Assembly: GCA_963702195.1 (NCBI GenBank)
Contig: OY969725.1
Location: 1,364,001-1,428,000 of the forward strand
Reading direction: 5' to 3'
Length of the DNA stretch: 64,000 bases
Source: AC-56 sp963702195
GTDB taxonomy: Bacteria > Actinomycetota > Thermoleophilia > Solirubrobacterales > 70-9
Part shown: positions 26,267 to 34,462 of the stretch, in pieces
Position numbering within the stretch: position 1 is the first letter of the stretch
Layout of the letters: every line of letters starts with the position of its first letter
Program-made: the position numbers and the translations under genes
Notes under the pieces: generated by a model
What the model saw: the letters and a program-made list of their open reading frames with translations, nothing else
Database searches by the model: none
What the model was told of the DNA's origin: nothing

Positions 26267-26710
26267 GTGTTCCTGATGATCGTCGGAGCCGGCCGGGTTG
26301 GCTCGTCCCTCGCGCGCGGGATGTTGCGCGATGGGCACACCGTCTCGTGCCTGGACGAGGACCCCGAAGCGCACGCTCGGCTCGAGATCGGGCTGGAGAA
26401 GCCGTGGGAGGACGTGGGCGGCCAGTTCACGGTGGGCACGGGGCTCGAGATCGAGGCGCTCCAGGCTGCCGGGATCGAGCGCGCTGACGCCTTCGTCGCC
26501 GCCACCGACGGCGACAACACGAACATCGTGATCTCGCAGATCGCGATGAAGCGCTTCAACGTGCCGACGGTGATCGCCCGCATCCTCGACCCGTACAGGG
26601 CTGAGTGGTACGAGCAGCAGGGGCTTCACACGATCTGCCCGACGAGGGTGGCGATCGAGATGCTCGAGACCGAGGTGAAGGAGGCCGCCGCGAAGGTCGC
26701 GGGTGGCTAG
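26267..26710 (+). CDS. TrkA-N / RCK potassium-uptake regulator, short form
   Basis: A 147-residue Rossmann-fold RCK domain: LMIVGAGRVGSSLARGML (dinucleotide loop) at about 3-20, VSCLDEDPEA with the acidic ribose-binding end of strand 2, FVAATDGDNTNIVISQIA and VIARILDPYRAEWYEQQG. There is no TrkA-C domain. It resembles CeoB of Mycobacterium. GTG at 26267 or ATG at 26276 can start it. The larger TrkA gene follows nine bases after its stop; the two probably form a heteromeric nucleotide-sensing gate. Confidence 0.9.
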   Translation: MFLMIVGAGRVGSSLARGMLRDGHTVSCLDEDPEAHARLEIGLEKPWEDVGGQFTVGTGLEIEALQAAGIERADAFVAATDGDNTNIVISQIAMKRFNVPTVIARILDPYRAEWYEQQGLHTICPTRVAIEMLETEVKEAAAKVAGG

Positions 26711-26719
26711 GGGGACCGG

Positions 26720-27394
26720 ATGTACGTACTGATCGTGGGAGCGGGGAAGGTCGGGTGGAACCTGGCGCGCGAGCTCCTGGACAAGAGGCACGAGGTGACC
26801 CTGATCGAGAACGATCGCGACCGCTACGTGACGGTCGAGCAGGAGCTGGAGCACAACGTCCACTACGGGGACGCGTCGGAGCTGTGGGTGCTCGAGCGCG
26901 CGGGCGTGTCGCGAGCGGACCTCGTGATCGCCGTCACCGGCGACGATGAGGACAACATGCTGATCTGCCAGGTCGCCAAGGAGAAGTACATGGTCGAGCA
27001 GACCATCGCCCGCGTGAACAACCCGCGGAACAAGCAGTGGTTCGAGCTGCTCGGCATCGCGCCGGTCGTCTCGGCGACGGACCTGATCCTGCGGCTGATC
27101 GAGCACGAGGTGCCCAAGTACGGGCTCGTCCACCTGCTCGACCTGCCGCGCGAGCGGCTGGAGATCATCGAGCTGCTCTTGGGCGAAGGATCGCCGGTCG
27201 CCGGCCGCCGCGTTGCCGACCTGGAGATGCCGGAGGGGAGCCTGCTGATCTCGGTGTTGCGCGACGGCACCGGTTTCGTGCCCAGCCCGGAGACGGTCCT
27301 CGAGTCGGGCGATGAGGTGCTGGCGGTCCTGGATCCAGGGATGGAGGAAGAGCTGAAGGCCTACTTCGGCCCGGACGGGACGAACTCCGAGTAG
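26720..27394 (+). CDS. TrkA protein (RCK_N plus RCK_C)
   Basis: A 224-residue regulator: RCK_N at 1-130 (YVLIVGAGKVGWNLARELL, HEVTLIENDRDR, LVIAVTGDDEDNMLICQVA) and RCK_C/TrkA-C at about 140-220 (GEGSPVAGRRVADLEMPEGS, ISVLRDGTGFVPSPETVLESGD). It resembles CeoC/TrkB of Mycobacterium. Such subunits bind NAD(H) or nucleotides and gate potassium permeases. No TrkH or KtrB gene is in the window; the nearest membrane partners are the two APC-USP permeases just upstream. ATG 26720, nine bases after the short RCK gene. Confidence 0.93.
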   Translation: MYVLIVGAGKVGWNLARELLDKRHEVTLIENDRDRYVTVEQELEHNVHYGDASELWVLERAGVSRADLVIAVTGDDEDNMLICQVAKEKYMVEQTIARVNNPRNKQWFELLGIAPVVSATDLILRLIEHEVPKYGLVHLLDLPRERLEIIELLLGEGSPVAGRRVADLEMPEGSLLISVLRDGTGFVPSPETVLESGDEVLAVLDPGMEEELKAYFGPDGTNSE

Positions 27395-27400
27395 CCGCGG

Positions 27401-28642
27401 ATGCCCGACCGCGAAATCGATTACCTGCTGATCGGCGGGGGGATGGCCGCGGCGCACTGCGCGGCGACGCTTCGCCGGCGCGGGGCGGACGGCTCGATTC
27501 TGCTGGTGGGGCGCGAGCCGCACGTTCCGTACGAGCGCCCGCCGCTTTCGAAGGAGTACCTGCGGGGCGAGAGCTCCGAGGAGGACGCGTACGTCAACAG
27601 CGGCGAGTGGTACGACGAGAACCAGGTCGAGCTGTTGACGGAGACGAGCGTGATGTCGCTCGACGCGGGCGAGCGGACGGCGAAGCTGCAGACGCGCGAG
27701 ACGGTGCGGTTCGGGAAGGCGCTGATCGCCACCGGGGCGCGGGTGAACATCCTGCATCACCTGGACGGTGCGCGCCTGGAGGGGATCCACTACCTGCGGA
27801 CGCTGGGCAACTCGGACGCGATCCGCGAGGAGGCGAAGGAGGCAGGCCAGGTCGCGATCGTCGGCGGCAGCTACATCGCCAGCGAGGTTGCGGCGTCGCT
27901 GACGACGCTGGGCGTCGAGTGCACGATGGTGATGCTCGAGGAGGTCGTGCTCTCACGGACCTTCGGTACCGAGCCCGGCCGGTACTTCCATGAGATCCTC
28001 GAGTCGCACGGCGTCGAGATCGTCGGCGGGGAGGAGCTCGACTCGTTCGCCGGCGACGAGCGGGTACGGGCGATCCGGACGAAGAGCGGTCGGGAGATCG
28101 AGTGCGGGATGGTGGTCATCGGCGCCGGGGTGCATCCCGAGACGATGCTGGCGGAGCGGGGTGGGCTGGCGGCGGAGAACGGTGTCACCTGCGACGCCAA
28201 TCTGGAGAGCTCGGTGGAGGGGATCTTCGCGGCGGGAGACGTGTGCTCGTACCACAGCGTGATCCACGGTCGCCGGCTGCGGATCGAGCACTGGGACGTC
28301 GCGCTGCAGCAGGGCCAGCACGCGGCCAAGGGGATGCTGGGGGAGACCGAGCCGTACCGGGTGGTGCCGTACTTCTTCAGCGACCTGTCGGATTGGGCCA
28401 GCCTCGAGTACGTGGGGCCGGCAGAGAGGTGGGACGAGCTGGTGTGGCGCGGGACGCCCGATTCGAGCGAGTTCCTCGTCTGGTATCTGGACGGCGGCAA
28501 GGTGGCGGCGGCGCTCAGCGTGGGCCGCTCGGAGGATCTGGAGCACGCCCGGCGGCTGCTGGAGTCCGGGGCCGACGTGATGGCCGAAAAGGACGCTCTG
28601 GCGGACGTGGACCGCGATCTGGAGGCCATCGAATCCAGCTAG
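27401..28642 (+). CDS. FAD-dependent ferredoxin/rubredoxin reductase-like oxidoreductase
   Basis: A 413-residue pyridine-nucleotide disulfide-type flavoprotein. FAD loop YLLIGGGMAAAHCAATLRR near residue 8, VPYERPPLSKEYLRG near 43, NAD(P) loop VAIVGGSYIASEVAASL near 151, second FAD motif GIFAAGDVCSYHS near 274, and a Reductase_C-like C-terminal domain. This is the AIF/BphA4-type layout used to reduce ferredoxins or to bind monooxygenase partners. No ferredoxin gene is adjacent. ATG lies six bases after the TrkA stop, so it may be co-transcribed with the RCK genes and share their NAD(H) link; that is inference. Confidence 0.88.
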   Translation: MPDREIDYLLIGGGMAAAHCAATLRRRGADGSILLVGREPHVPYERPPLSKEYLRGESSEEDAYVNSGEWYDENQVELLTETSVMSLDAGERTAKLQTRETVRFGKALIATGARVNILHHLDGARLEGIHYLRTLGNSDAIREEAKEAGQVAIVGGSYIASEVAASLTTLGVECTMVMLEEVVLSRTFGTEPGRYFHEILESHGVEIVGGEELDSFAGDERVRAIRTKSGREIECGMVVIGAGVHPETMLAERGGLAAENGVTCDANLESSVEGIFAAGDVCSYHSVIHGRRLRIEHWDVALQQGQHAAKGMLGETEPYRVVPYFFSDLSDWASLEYVGPAERWDELVWRGTPDSSEFLVWYLDGGKVAAALSVGRSEDLEHARRLLESGADVMAEKDALADVDRDLEAIESS

Positions 28643-28688
28643 GCTTAGGCGCGCGCACGACCGCCGACAACGGGTTGTGCGCAGTCGA

Positions 28689-28759
28689 TGCGGGCTGGTG
28701 TAATGGCAACACGCCTGCCTCTGGAGCAGGTATTCGGGGTTCGAGTCCCTGGCCCGCAG
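28689..28759 (+). tRNA. tRNA-Gln (CTG)
   Basis: Cloverleaf with acceptor arms TGCGGGC / GCCCGCA, a D arm with TGGTGTAATGGCAACA, anticodon arm CCTGC-CTCTGGA-GCAGG (anticodon CTG, reads CAG) and T arm GGGGTTCGAGTCCCT. Discriminator base is G; CCA is not encoded. No duplicated 3' end is seen nearby. Confidence 0.95.
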
Positions 28760-28872
28760 TCTTCGATTCCAAGCCCGCGAGCGGCAGCAAATCAACCTAT
28801 GCGGTTGATAATCGGCCACTCGCCGCCGGCTGACGCCGAGGCTGCCTGAATCGGTTCAGGTGCAGGCGCTCT

Positions 28873-29658
28873 GTGGCGGAGACGGCGGGCGCCGGTGCTA
28901 CCTTGAGCCGCTCAGTGTGGGGCAGGTCTTCATATCTGGCGCTGGGCGGCGCCGTCATCGCCATCCTGGCCGTCTCGGGCTGCGGCAGCAGCTCGTCCAC
29001 CGTCAGCTCGGGCGCGAGTGGAGCGAGTGGAGCGAGTGGAGCCGGCGGCGCGAGCGGCGCCACCAAGGCCGACTTCATCAAGCAGGCCGATCAGATCTGC
29101 GCGGAGGCCAACACGGCGATCGACAGCCTCAGCGCGGGCAGCGGCTCTGACCAGTCGTTTCAGGTCTCCCAGGAGCTCGATATCACCCGCAGCGAGCTGC
29201 AATCCCTCCAGGCCCTGACGCCCCCGCAGGAGAACCGCGCCACGCTGAGCGACTTCCTCGCAGCGGTGAAGAACGAGGTCGACGCTCTCGGACGTGCGAA
29301 CACCGCAGTCCAGAGCGGCGGCGACACCAGCTCCGCGGACGCGGAGCTCGCCAGCGCGAAGCAGAACGCCGAGTCCGCCGCGACCCAGTACGGGATGAAG
29401 GACTGCGGCAACGCGAAGAGCCGGCACACCCAGGCCGGCGGGTCGACCACCACCGTCCCGACGACCGCCGTCCCGACGACCGTCCCGACGACCACCACGC
29501 CGGTCGCGCCCACCACCACGACGCCCGCCCCGGCACCCGCCCCGTCGACCGGCGGCACGGGCGGCAGCAGCGGCGGGACCGGTGGGAGCAGCGGCGGCAC
29601 CGGCGGCTCGGGCGGAAGCAACGGCGGCACCGGCGGCTCGGGCGGCGTCACGCCCTAG
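28873..29658 (+). CDS. Putative lipoprotein with low-complexity termini
   Basis: Unrecognised 261-residue exported protein. Signal sequence YLALGGAVIAILAVSGC ends in a lipobox (AVSGC). A Ser/Gly/Ala linker with an exact 9-bp repeat follows, then a helical region (about 65-185: ADFIKQADQICAEANTAID and later EVDALGRANTAVQSG) with two Cys that may pair, typical of small helical actinobacterial lipoproteins. The last ~75 residues are Thr/Pro repeats (TVPTTAVPTTVPTTTTP) and Gly/Ser repeats (GGTGGSSGGTGG), probably a wall-spanning tail. GTG start at 28873; start not certain. Confidence 0.75.
   Translation: MAETAGAGATLSRSVWGRSSYLALGGAVIAILAVSGCGSSSSTVSSGASGASGASGAGGASGATKADFIKQADQICAEANTAIDSLSAGSGSDQSFQVSQELDITRSELQSLQALTPPQENRATLSDFLAAVKNEVDALGRANTAVQSGGDTSSADAELASAKQNAESAATQYGMKDCGNAKSRHTQAGGSTTTVPTTAVPTTVPTTTTPVAPTTTTPAPAPAPSTGGTGGSSGGTGGSSGGTGGSGGSNGGTGGSGGVTP
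29014..29040 (+). repeat. Three exact 9-bp tandem repeats in the lipoprotein gene
   Basis: GCGAGTGGA is repeated three times in a row and encodes Ala-Ser-Gly units. An in-frame 9-bp unit can change length by slippage without breaking the gene. Further imperfect Gly-rich repeats occur at about 29555-29650 in the same gene. Confidence 0.85.
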
Positions 29659-29672
29659 CGCTGACCCGGAGC

Positions 29673-31586
29673 TCAGGCCGCGGCCGACTCCGCCCAGGCG
29701 CCGTAGAGGCGCGAGTACGCGCCGCCCGCTTCGATCAGCTCGTCGTGCGTGCCCGCCTCCGCGATCCGCCCGTGTTCGAGCACCACGATGCGGCCGGCCC
29801 GCCGAATCGTCGACAACCGGTGCGCGATGACGATCGCGGTACGGCCGAGCAGCAGCCGCTCCAGCCCCTGCTCGATGATCCGCTCGGTCCGGACGTCCAC
29901 GTTCGACGTCGCCTCGTCGAGGATCAGGATGCGCGGCTCCGCGAGAAGCGCCCGAGCGAACGCGATCAGCTGCCGCTGCCCCGCCGACAGATGCACGCCC
30001 CGCTCGCCGATCTCCGTGTCGTATCCGTTCGGCAGCCCGCCGATGAACCGATCCGCCCCGACCGCCGCCGCGGCGGCATGGATTTCGTCCTCGGAGGCGT
30101 CCGGCCGCCCGAACGCGATGTTGTCGCGCACGGTGCCGGAGAACAGGAACCCCTCCTGCGGCACGATCCCCAGCTGGCTGCGTAGGGCGCTCGAGCTCAG
30201 ATCCCGCAGATCGTGCCCGTCGACCAGCACCCGCCCCTCCTGCGGGTCGTAGAACCGCGCCACCAGCTTCGCGAGCGTGGATTTCCCGGCGCCCGTCTCG
30301 CCGACGAGGGCAACCGTTTGCCCCGCCGGCACGTGCAGGTCGATCCCGTCGAGCGCAATCCCGGCGTCGGCGCCGTAGGAGAACCGCACCCCATCCAGCT
30401 CGATCTCCCCGCGAATCCGCCCCGGGTCAAGTGCCCCCGGCTTGTCGACCATGTCCGGCTGGGTCTCCAGCAGCTCGAAGATCTTGTCCAGCGCCGCCAT
30501 CCCCTGCTGGTACGTCGTATAGAGCTGCGAGATCTGCTGAATCGGGTCGAAGAACGCATTCAGGTAGCCGACGAACGCGACGACGACGCCGATCTCGATA
30601 TTCCCATCGACCGCCAGATAGCCGCCGTAGAGCAGGATCACCCCGGTGCCGATCGCCGACAGGAGCTCGACCGCCGGGAAGTAGGCGGCATTGAGGTAGA
30701 CGGTCGCCATGTTGGCCTGCCGGTTCTCCTCGTTCAGCGCCGACATGCGCCGCAGATGTCGCGGCTCCTGCGCGAAGCTCCGCACCACCCGCACGCCCGA
30801 GAGCGTCTCCTGCAGATAGGCGGTGATGTTGGCGATCTTCTCCCGCGTCCTCCGGTAGGCCCCTGCGGAAGCGATGCGGAAGATCACGCTGCCGATCGCG
30901 AGGATCGGGAAGGTCGCGAACGTGACCAGCGCCAGCTGGAAGTCGAGGAACAGCAGGATAAGAACCACGCCGACCAGCGTCAGCGTGCTCGACACGAGCG
31001 TGATCACCCCGTCGGTGACGAGCGTGTCCAGCGCCTCGACGTCGTTGGTCATCCGCGAGATCAGCACTCCCGGCTTGCGCCGCGTGAAGAAGCCGATCGA
31101 CATCGTCTGCAGATGCGTGTAGATCTGCTCACGCAGGTCCTGAAGCGCCCGCTGGCCCACCCAGCCGACGAGGTAGGTCTGCGCGTAGGTGGCCGCCCAG
31201 TAAGTGACCGCCGAGACCACGTACGCGGCCACGATCCAATCGAGCGTGCTCAGGTCGTGGGTCCTGATGCCGTTGTCGATCGCCAGTCCCGCCAGATACG
31301 GCGGCGCCAGCCCCGCGGCGGTTGCGATGAGCAGAGCGATCCCCGTGACGGCTACGCGCCCGCGATACGGCCGGAGCAATCCGAACAGCCAGCGCAGCTT
31401 TCGCGTGCGCTGCTTCTCGCCCCGGAACAGCCGCCACAGGTCTCGGAACAGCAGGAGCACGCCCATCAGCTGCCCGGGCTGATTCGCCTCGTCCTCGGTG
31501 GCCTCGGCGACCGCCGATCCCTCGGTCTCCGGATCTCGCTCGGTCACCGCATCGTCGTCGCGGGGCGGTCGCCCGTTCTCGGTCAA
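29673..31586 (-). CDS. ABC exporter subunit, canonical ATPase site
   Basis: Half-type ABC exporter of about 637 residues: six membrane helices (about 70-370) then a nucleotide-binding domain with Walker A GETGAGKST, Q-loop GIVPQEGFLF, signature LSAGQRQLIAFARALL, Walker B ILILDEATSNVD (catalytic Glu present) and H-loop IAHRLST. Starts at a TTG overlapping the upstream ABC gene stop (TTGA); GTG starts a little downstream are possible because the first ~50 residues are polar. With its neighbour it should form a heterodimeric exporter. Substrate (drug, lipid or peptide) unknown. Confidence 0.92.
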   Translation of the reverse strand: MTENGRPPRDDDAVTERDPETEGSAVAEATEDEANQPGQLMGVLLLFRDLWRLFRGEKQRTRKLRWLFGLLRPYRGRVAVTGIALLIATAAGLAPPYLAGLAIDNGIRTHDLSTLDWIVAAYVVSAVTYWAATYAQTYLVGWVGQRALQDLREQIYTHLQTMSIGFFTRRKPGVLISRMTNDVEALDTLVTDGVITLVSSTLTLVGVVLILLFLDFQLALVTFATFPILAIGSVIFRIASAGAYRRTREKIANITAYLQETLSGVRVVRSFAQEPRHLRRMSALNEENRQANMATVYLNAAYFPAVELLSAIGTGVILLYGGYLAVDGNIEIGVVVAFVGYLNAFFDPIQQISQLYTTYQQGMAALDKIFELLETQPDMVDKPGALDPGRIRGEIELDGVRFSYGADAGIALDGIDLHVPAGQTVALVGETGAGKSTLAKLVARFYDPQEGRVLVDGHDLRDLSSSALRSQLGIVPQEGFLFSGTVRDNIAFGRPDASEDEIHAAAAAVGADRFIGGLPNGYDTEIGERGVHLSAGQRQLIAFARALLAEPRILILDEATSNVDVRTERIIEQGLERLLLGRTAIVIAHRLSTIRRAGRIVVLEHGRIAEAGTHDELIEAGGAYSRLYGAWAESAAA

Positions 31587-33352
31587 AGTCGCGCCACCTC
31601 CTCCCGCCGCTCGAGATCGCGCTGCAGGAACACCGAGTCCTCCATCCCGTGCTCGGCGATCTCGGCGTAGAGCGGGCACCGCTCGAGCAACTCCTCGTGC
31701 GATCCCCGGTCGACGATCGTCCCGCCGTCGATCACCACGATCTCGTCGGCCAGCGAGATCGTCGACATCCGGTGGGCGACGATGAACGTCGTCCGCCCGG
31801 CCATCACCTCGCGCAGCCCGCGCTTGATGGCCGCCTCGGTTCGCGCATCCACGGACGAGGTGGCGTCGTCGAGGATCAGAATCCGCGGGTCGGCCAGCAG
31901 CGCCCGGGCGATCGCGATTCGCTGCCGCTGCCCGCCCGAGAGCGTCAGGCCCCGCTCGCCGACCAGCGTGGCGTAGCCGTCGGGGAGGCTCTCGATGAAC
32001 CCGTGCGCCTGCGCCCGCCGCGCGGCGGTCTCGATCTCCTCGAGCGTCGCATCCGGATGCGCGTACGCGATGTTCTCGGCCACGGATGCCGAGAACAGGA
32101 AGCTGTCGTCGGCGACGAACGCGATCTGCGAGCGGAGCGAGGTCACCTCGACGGTCCGCAGATCGGCGCCGTCCACGAGCACCGACCCCCGACTGGGGTC
32201 ATACAGCCGCGCCAGGAGCGCCACCAGGCTCGTCTTCCCCGCTCCGGAGGGGCCGACCAGCGCCACCGTCCGGCCGGCGGCGACCTCGAGGTCCACGTCC
32301 TCGAGCGCGGGCGCCCCGCCGTTGTAGGCGAGCGAGACGTCGCGCAGCTCGACCGCGCCGGGGCCGTCCGGCAGCGGAGGCGCATCCGGCGGGCTCTCGA
32401 TGCGCGGCTCGCGATCGAGGATCTCGAACACCCGGTTACCGGACGCCACCGCGCGCTGCGCCATTCCCAGTGACATCCCCAGCATCCGCATGGGGGCGGT
32501 GAGCATGATCAGGTAGGTGTAGAAGGCGGCGAAGTCGCCGAGCGACAGCCCGCCGTTGATCACCTCGCGGCCGCCGACCAGCAGCACCACCGCGAGGCCC
32601 AGGCTGGGGAGGAAGCCGAGCAGCGGCGAGTAGAACGCCTGCAGGCGCGTCGAGTAGATGTTCTGGTCGAACACCCGGAGCACCGAGCGCCGGAACCGCC
32701 CGAGCATGTGTCGCTCGCGGGCGAACGCCTTGACGATGCGGATCCCGGAGATCGACTCCTCGACCTCGGCGGTCAGCTCGGCCAGGCGCTGCTGGATCTC
32801 CTGCACGGCGGGCCGCGAGCGCCGGTTGTAGCGCATGGCCGAGAGCACCACGAACGGCACCGGCGCCAGCGCCAGCGCCGCCAGGTCCGGCTTGATCGTG
32901 AACATGACGATGCTCGCCAGCCCCAGCGTCAGCGCGTTCTGCGTCAGGAAGATCAGCCCGTAGCCGAGGAAGAACCGGATCGACTGCAGGTCGATCGTCG
33001 CGCGGGACATCAGCTGGCCGGTCTGCTGGGAGTCGAAGAAGGCGAGCTCGAGCGACTGGAGGTGGTGGTACATCCGCTCCCGCAGGTCGTACTCGACGTT
33101 CACCGACACCTTGCCGGCGATCAGGCGGCGGACGACCGTGAGGCCGAGGCGCAGCAGGCCCGCTCCGCCGATCGCGAGCACGAGGGGCAGGATCGCCGAC
33201 TTGTCGTGATTCTCGATCGCGTTCACGGCCTGCCCGACGAGCCACGGGATGAGCACGGTCATCACCATCGCCAGCCAGGCGAAGACGAGCGACCCGATCA
33301 CCGAGCGGCGATACGGGCGCAGAAAACCGAGTAGCCGCCGGAAGGTGGTCAC
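31583..33352 (-). CDS. ABC exporter subunit, degenerate ATPase site
   Basis: A 589-residue ABC exporter half: six membrane helices in the first ~310 residues, Walker A GPSGAGKTS near 367, signature LSGGQRQRIAIARALL near 470, Walker B ILILDDATSSVD near 490 and H-loop VAHRMST. The residue after the Walker B Asp is Asp, not Glu, the hallmark of the non-catalytic site in heterodimeric exporters such as TM287/288 and BmrCD. The adjacent gene supplies the Glu-containing partner and overlaps by four bases. ATG start at 33352. Confidence 0.93.
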   Translation of the reverse strand: MTTFRRLLGFLRPYRRSVIGSLVFAWLAMVMTVLIPWLVGQAVNAIENHDKSAILPLVLAIGGAGLLRLGLTVVRRLIAGKVSVNVEYDLRERMYHHLQSLELAFFDSQQTGQLMSRATIDLQSIRFFLGYGLIFLTQNALTLGLASIVMFTIKPDLAALALAPVPFVVLSAMRYNRRSRPAVQEIQQRLAELTAEVEESISGIRIVKAFARERHMLGRFRRSVLRVFDQNIYSTRLQAFYSPLLGFLPSLGLAVVLLVGGREVINGGLSLGDFAAFYTYLIMLTAPMRMLGMSLGMAQRAVASGNRVFEILDREPRIESPPDAPPLPDGPGAVELRDVSLAYNGGAPALEDVDLEVAAGRTVALVGPSGAGKTSLVALLARLYDPSRGSVLVDGADLRTVEVTSLRSQIAFVADDSFLFSASVAENIAYAHPDATLEEIETAARRAQAHGFIESLPDGYATLVGERGLTLSGGQRQRIAIARALLADPRILILDDATSSVDARTEAAIKRGLREVMAGRTTFIVAHRMSTISLADEIVVIDGGTIVDRGSHEELLERCPLYAEIAEHGMEDSVFLQRDLERREEVARL

Positions 33353-33402
33353 GACCCTCGACTATACAAAGTGAAGTGTCGAGCAGCCGCGATACTGGCC
33401 CC

Positions 33403-33603
33403 ATGGCGCGACCGCCCGCCGGCCTCTGCGACTCATGCGTTCACCAGCGTGTCGTCAAGAACACGCGTGGATCCACCTTCTCGCTCTGCGAGCGCTCGAA
33501 GACGGACCCGGCATTTCCTCGCTACCCGCGGCTGCCGGTGACGAGCTGCGGTGGCTACGAGCCGGTCAAGCCTCCACGGGAGACGGGGTCGCCGCGGCGC
33601 TGA
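33403..33603 (+). CDS. Small Cys-containing protein, unknown function
   Basis: A 66-residue basic protein with CDSCVHQRVVKNTRGSTFSL, a third Cys at about 34 and a fourth at about 54 (VTSCGGYEP), which could bind zinc. The pattern looks like a known small uncharacterised actinobacterial family, but I cannot name it. ATG at 33403 lies 50 bp from the divergent ABC gene start. Its last 38 bases overlap the end of the opposite-strand EamA gene. Confidence 0.6.
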   Translation: MARPPAGLCDSCVHQRVVKNTRGSTFSLCERSKTDPAFPRYPRLPVTSCGGYEPVKPPRETGSPRR

Positions 33604-34426
33604 GCGCACCGGCGCTCGCGGCCACCACGAGGCCGACCGCCACCACTTCGCTGGCGCTCAGGTCCTGCCCCAGCGCGACGAGCCCCACAAGCGCCGCGAC
33701 CGCCGGCTCGATGCTCATCAGCACGCCGAATGTTCCCTTGGGAAGCCGCCGCAGCGCCTCGAGCTCGAGCGAGTAGGGGATCGCGGAGCTGAGCAGGGCG
33801 ACGGCGAGCCCCGCGGCGAGCAGACCCGGATCTCCGAAGTTGCTTCCGCCCGCCACGATCCCGACGGGAAGCAGCACCACCGTCGCCACGACCATGGCGA
33901 TGGAGAGGCCCTGGCCGCCGCTGAACGCGCGCCCCACCCGGGCCGCAAGCACGATGTAGGCCGCCCAGAACGCCCCGGCCAGGAGTGCCAGCAGCGTGCC
34001 GGTGACGTCGAGCGATCCGTGGACGCCAGGCGAGAGGAGCACGATCCCGCCCGCGGCGAGAGCCACCCAAAGCAGGTCGCTCGCCCGGCGCGAAGCGGCG
34101 ATCGCGACGAGGAAGGGCCCGGTGAACTCCAGCGTCACCGCGATGCCGAGGGGGATACGGTCGAGCGCGGCGTAGAAGCTCATGTTCATGGCGGCCAGCG
34201 TCAGCCCGAACAGGAGCGCGTCGCGAAGCGCCGGCGTCGAGCGCCCCCGCAGCCGCGGGCGCCACAGTAGAACGAGCACGACGGCAGCGAAGCCGGTCCG
34301 CAGCAGGACGGTCCCGGCCGGGCCGAGCTCGTCGAAGAGCGTCGTGGCGATCGCAGCGCCGATCTGCACGGAGGCGACCGCCCCCATGACCAGGCTCATC
34401 GACGTCAGGCGCCCGGAGCGGCTCAA
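33566..34426 (-). CDS. EamA-family (RhtA-like) transporter
   Basis: Drug/metabolite superfamily exporter of about 286 residues with ten predicted membrane helices in two EamA repeats. It has GAVASVQIGAAIATTLFDEL near the N-terminus, LRTGFAAVVLVLLWRP, and in the second repeat SSAIPYSLELEALRRLPKGT and MSIEPAVAALVGLVALGQ, the pattern seen in RhtA threonine/homoserine exporters. TTG at 34426 or ATG at 34399 may start it; no ribosome site decides. The gene converges with the small Cys protein gene, overlapping by 38 bases. Confidence 0.88.
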   Translation of the reverse strand: MSRSGRLTSMSLVMGAVASVQIGAAIATTLFDELGPAGTVLLRTGFAAVVLVLLWRPRLRGRSTPALRDALLFGLTLAAMNMSFYAALDRIPLGIAVTLEFTGPFLVAIAASRRASDLLWVALAAGGIVLLSPGVHGSLDVTGTLLALLAGAFWAAYIVLAARVGRAFSGGQGLSIAMVVATVVLLPVGIVAGGSNFGDPGLLAAGLAVALLSSAIPYSLELEALRRLPKGTFGVLMSIEPAVAALVGLVALGQDLSASEVVAVGLVVAASAGALSAAATPSPVEA

Positions 34427-34462
34427 GCCGCCGAGACTAGCGACGGGGCGAGCTCCGGAGCC

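Noticed and set aside
25844..27790. Minus-strand open frame of 648 codons opposite the TrkA genes
   Set aside because: Low-complexity shadow; both TrkA genes and the permease are clear on the plus strand.
28689..28759. tRNA-Gln considered as a second integration site
   Set aside because: No duplicated 3' end or foreign-looking cargo is seen on either side.
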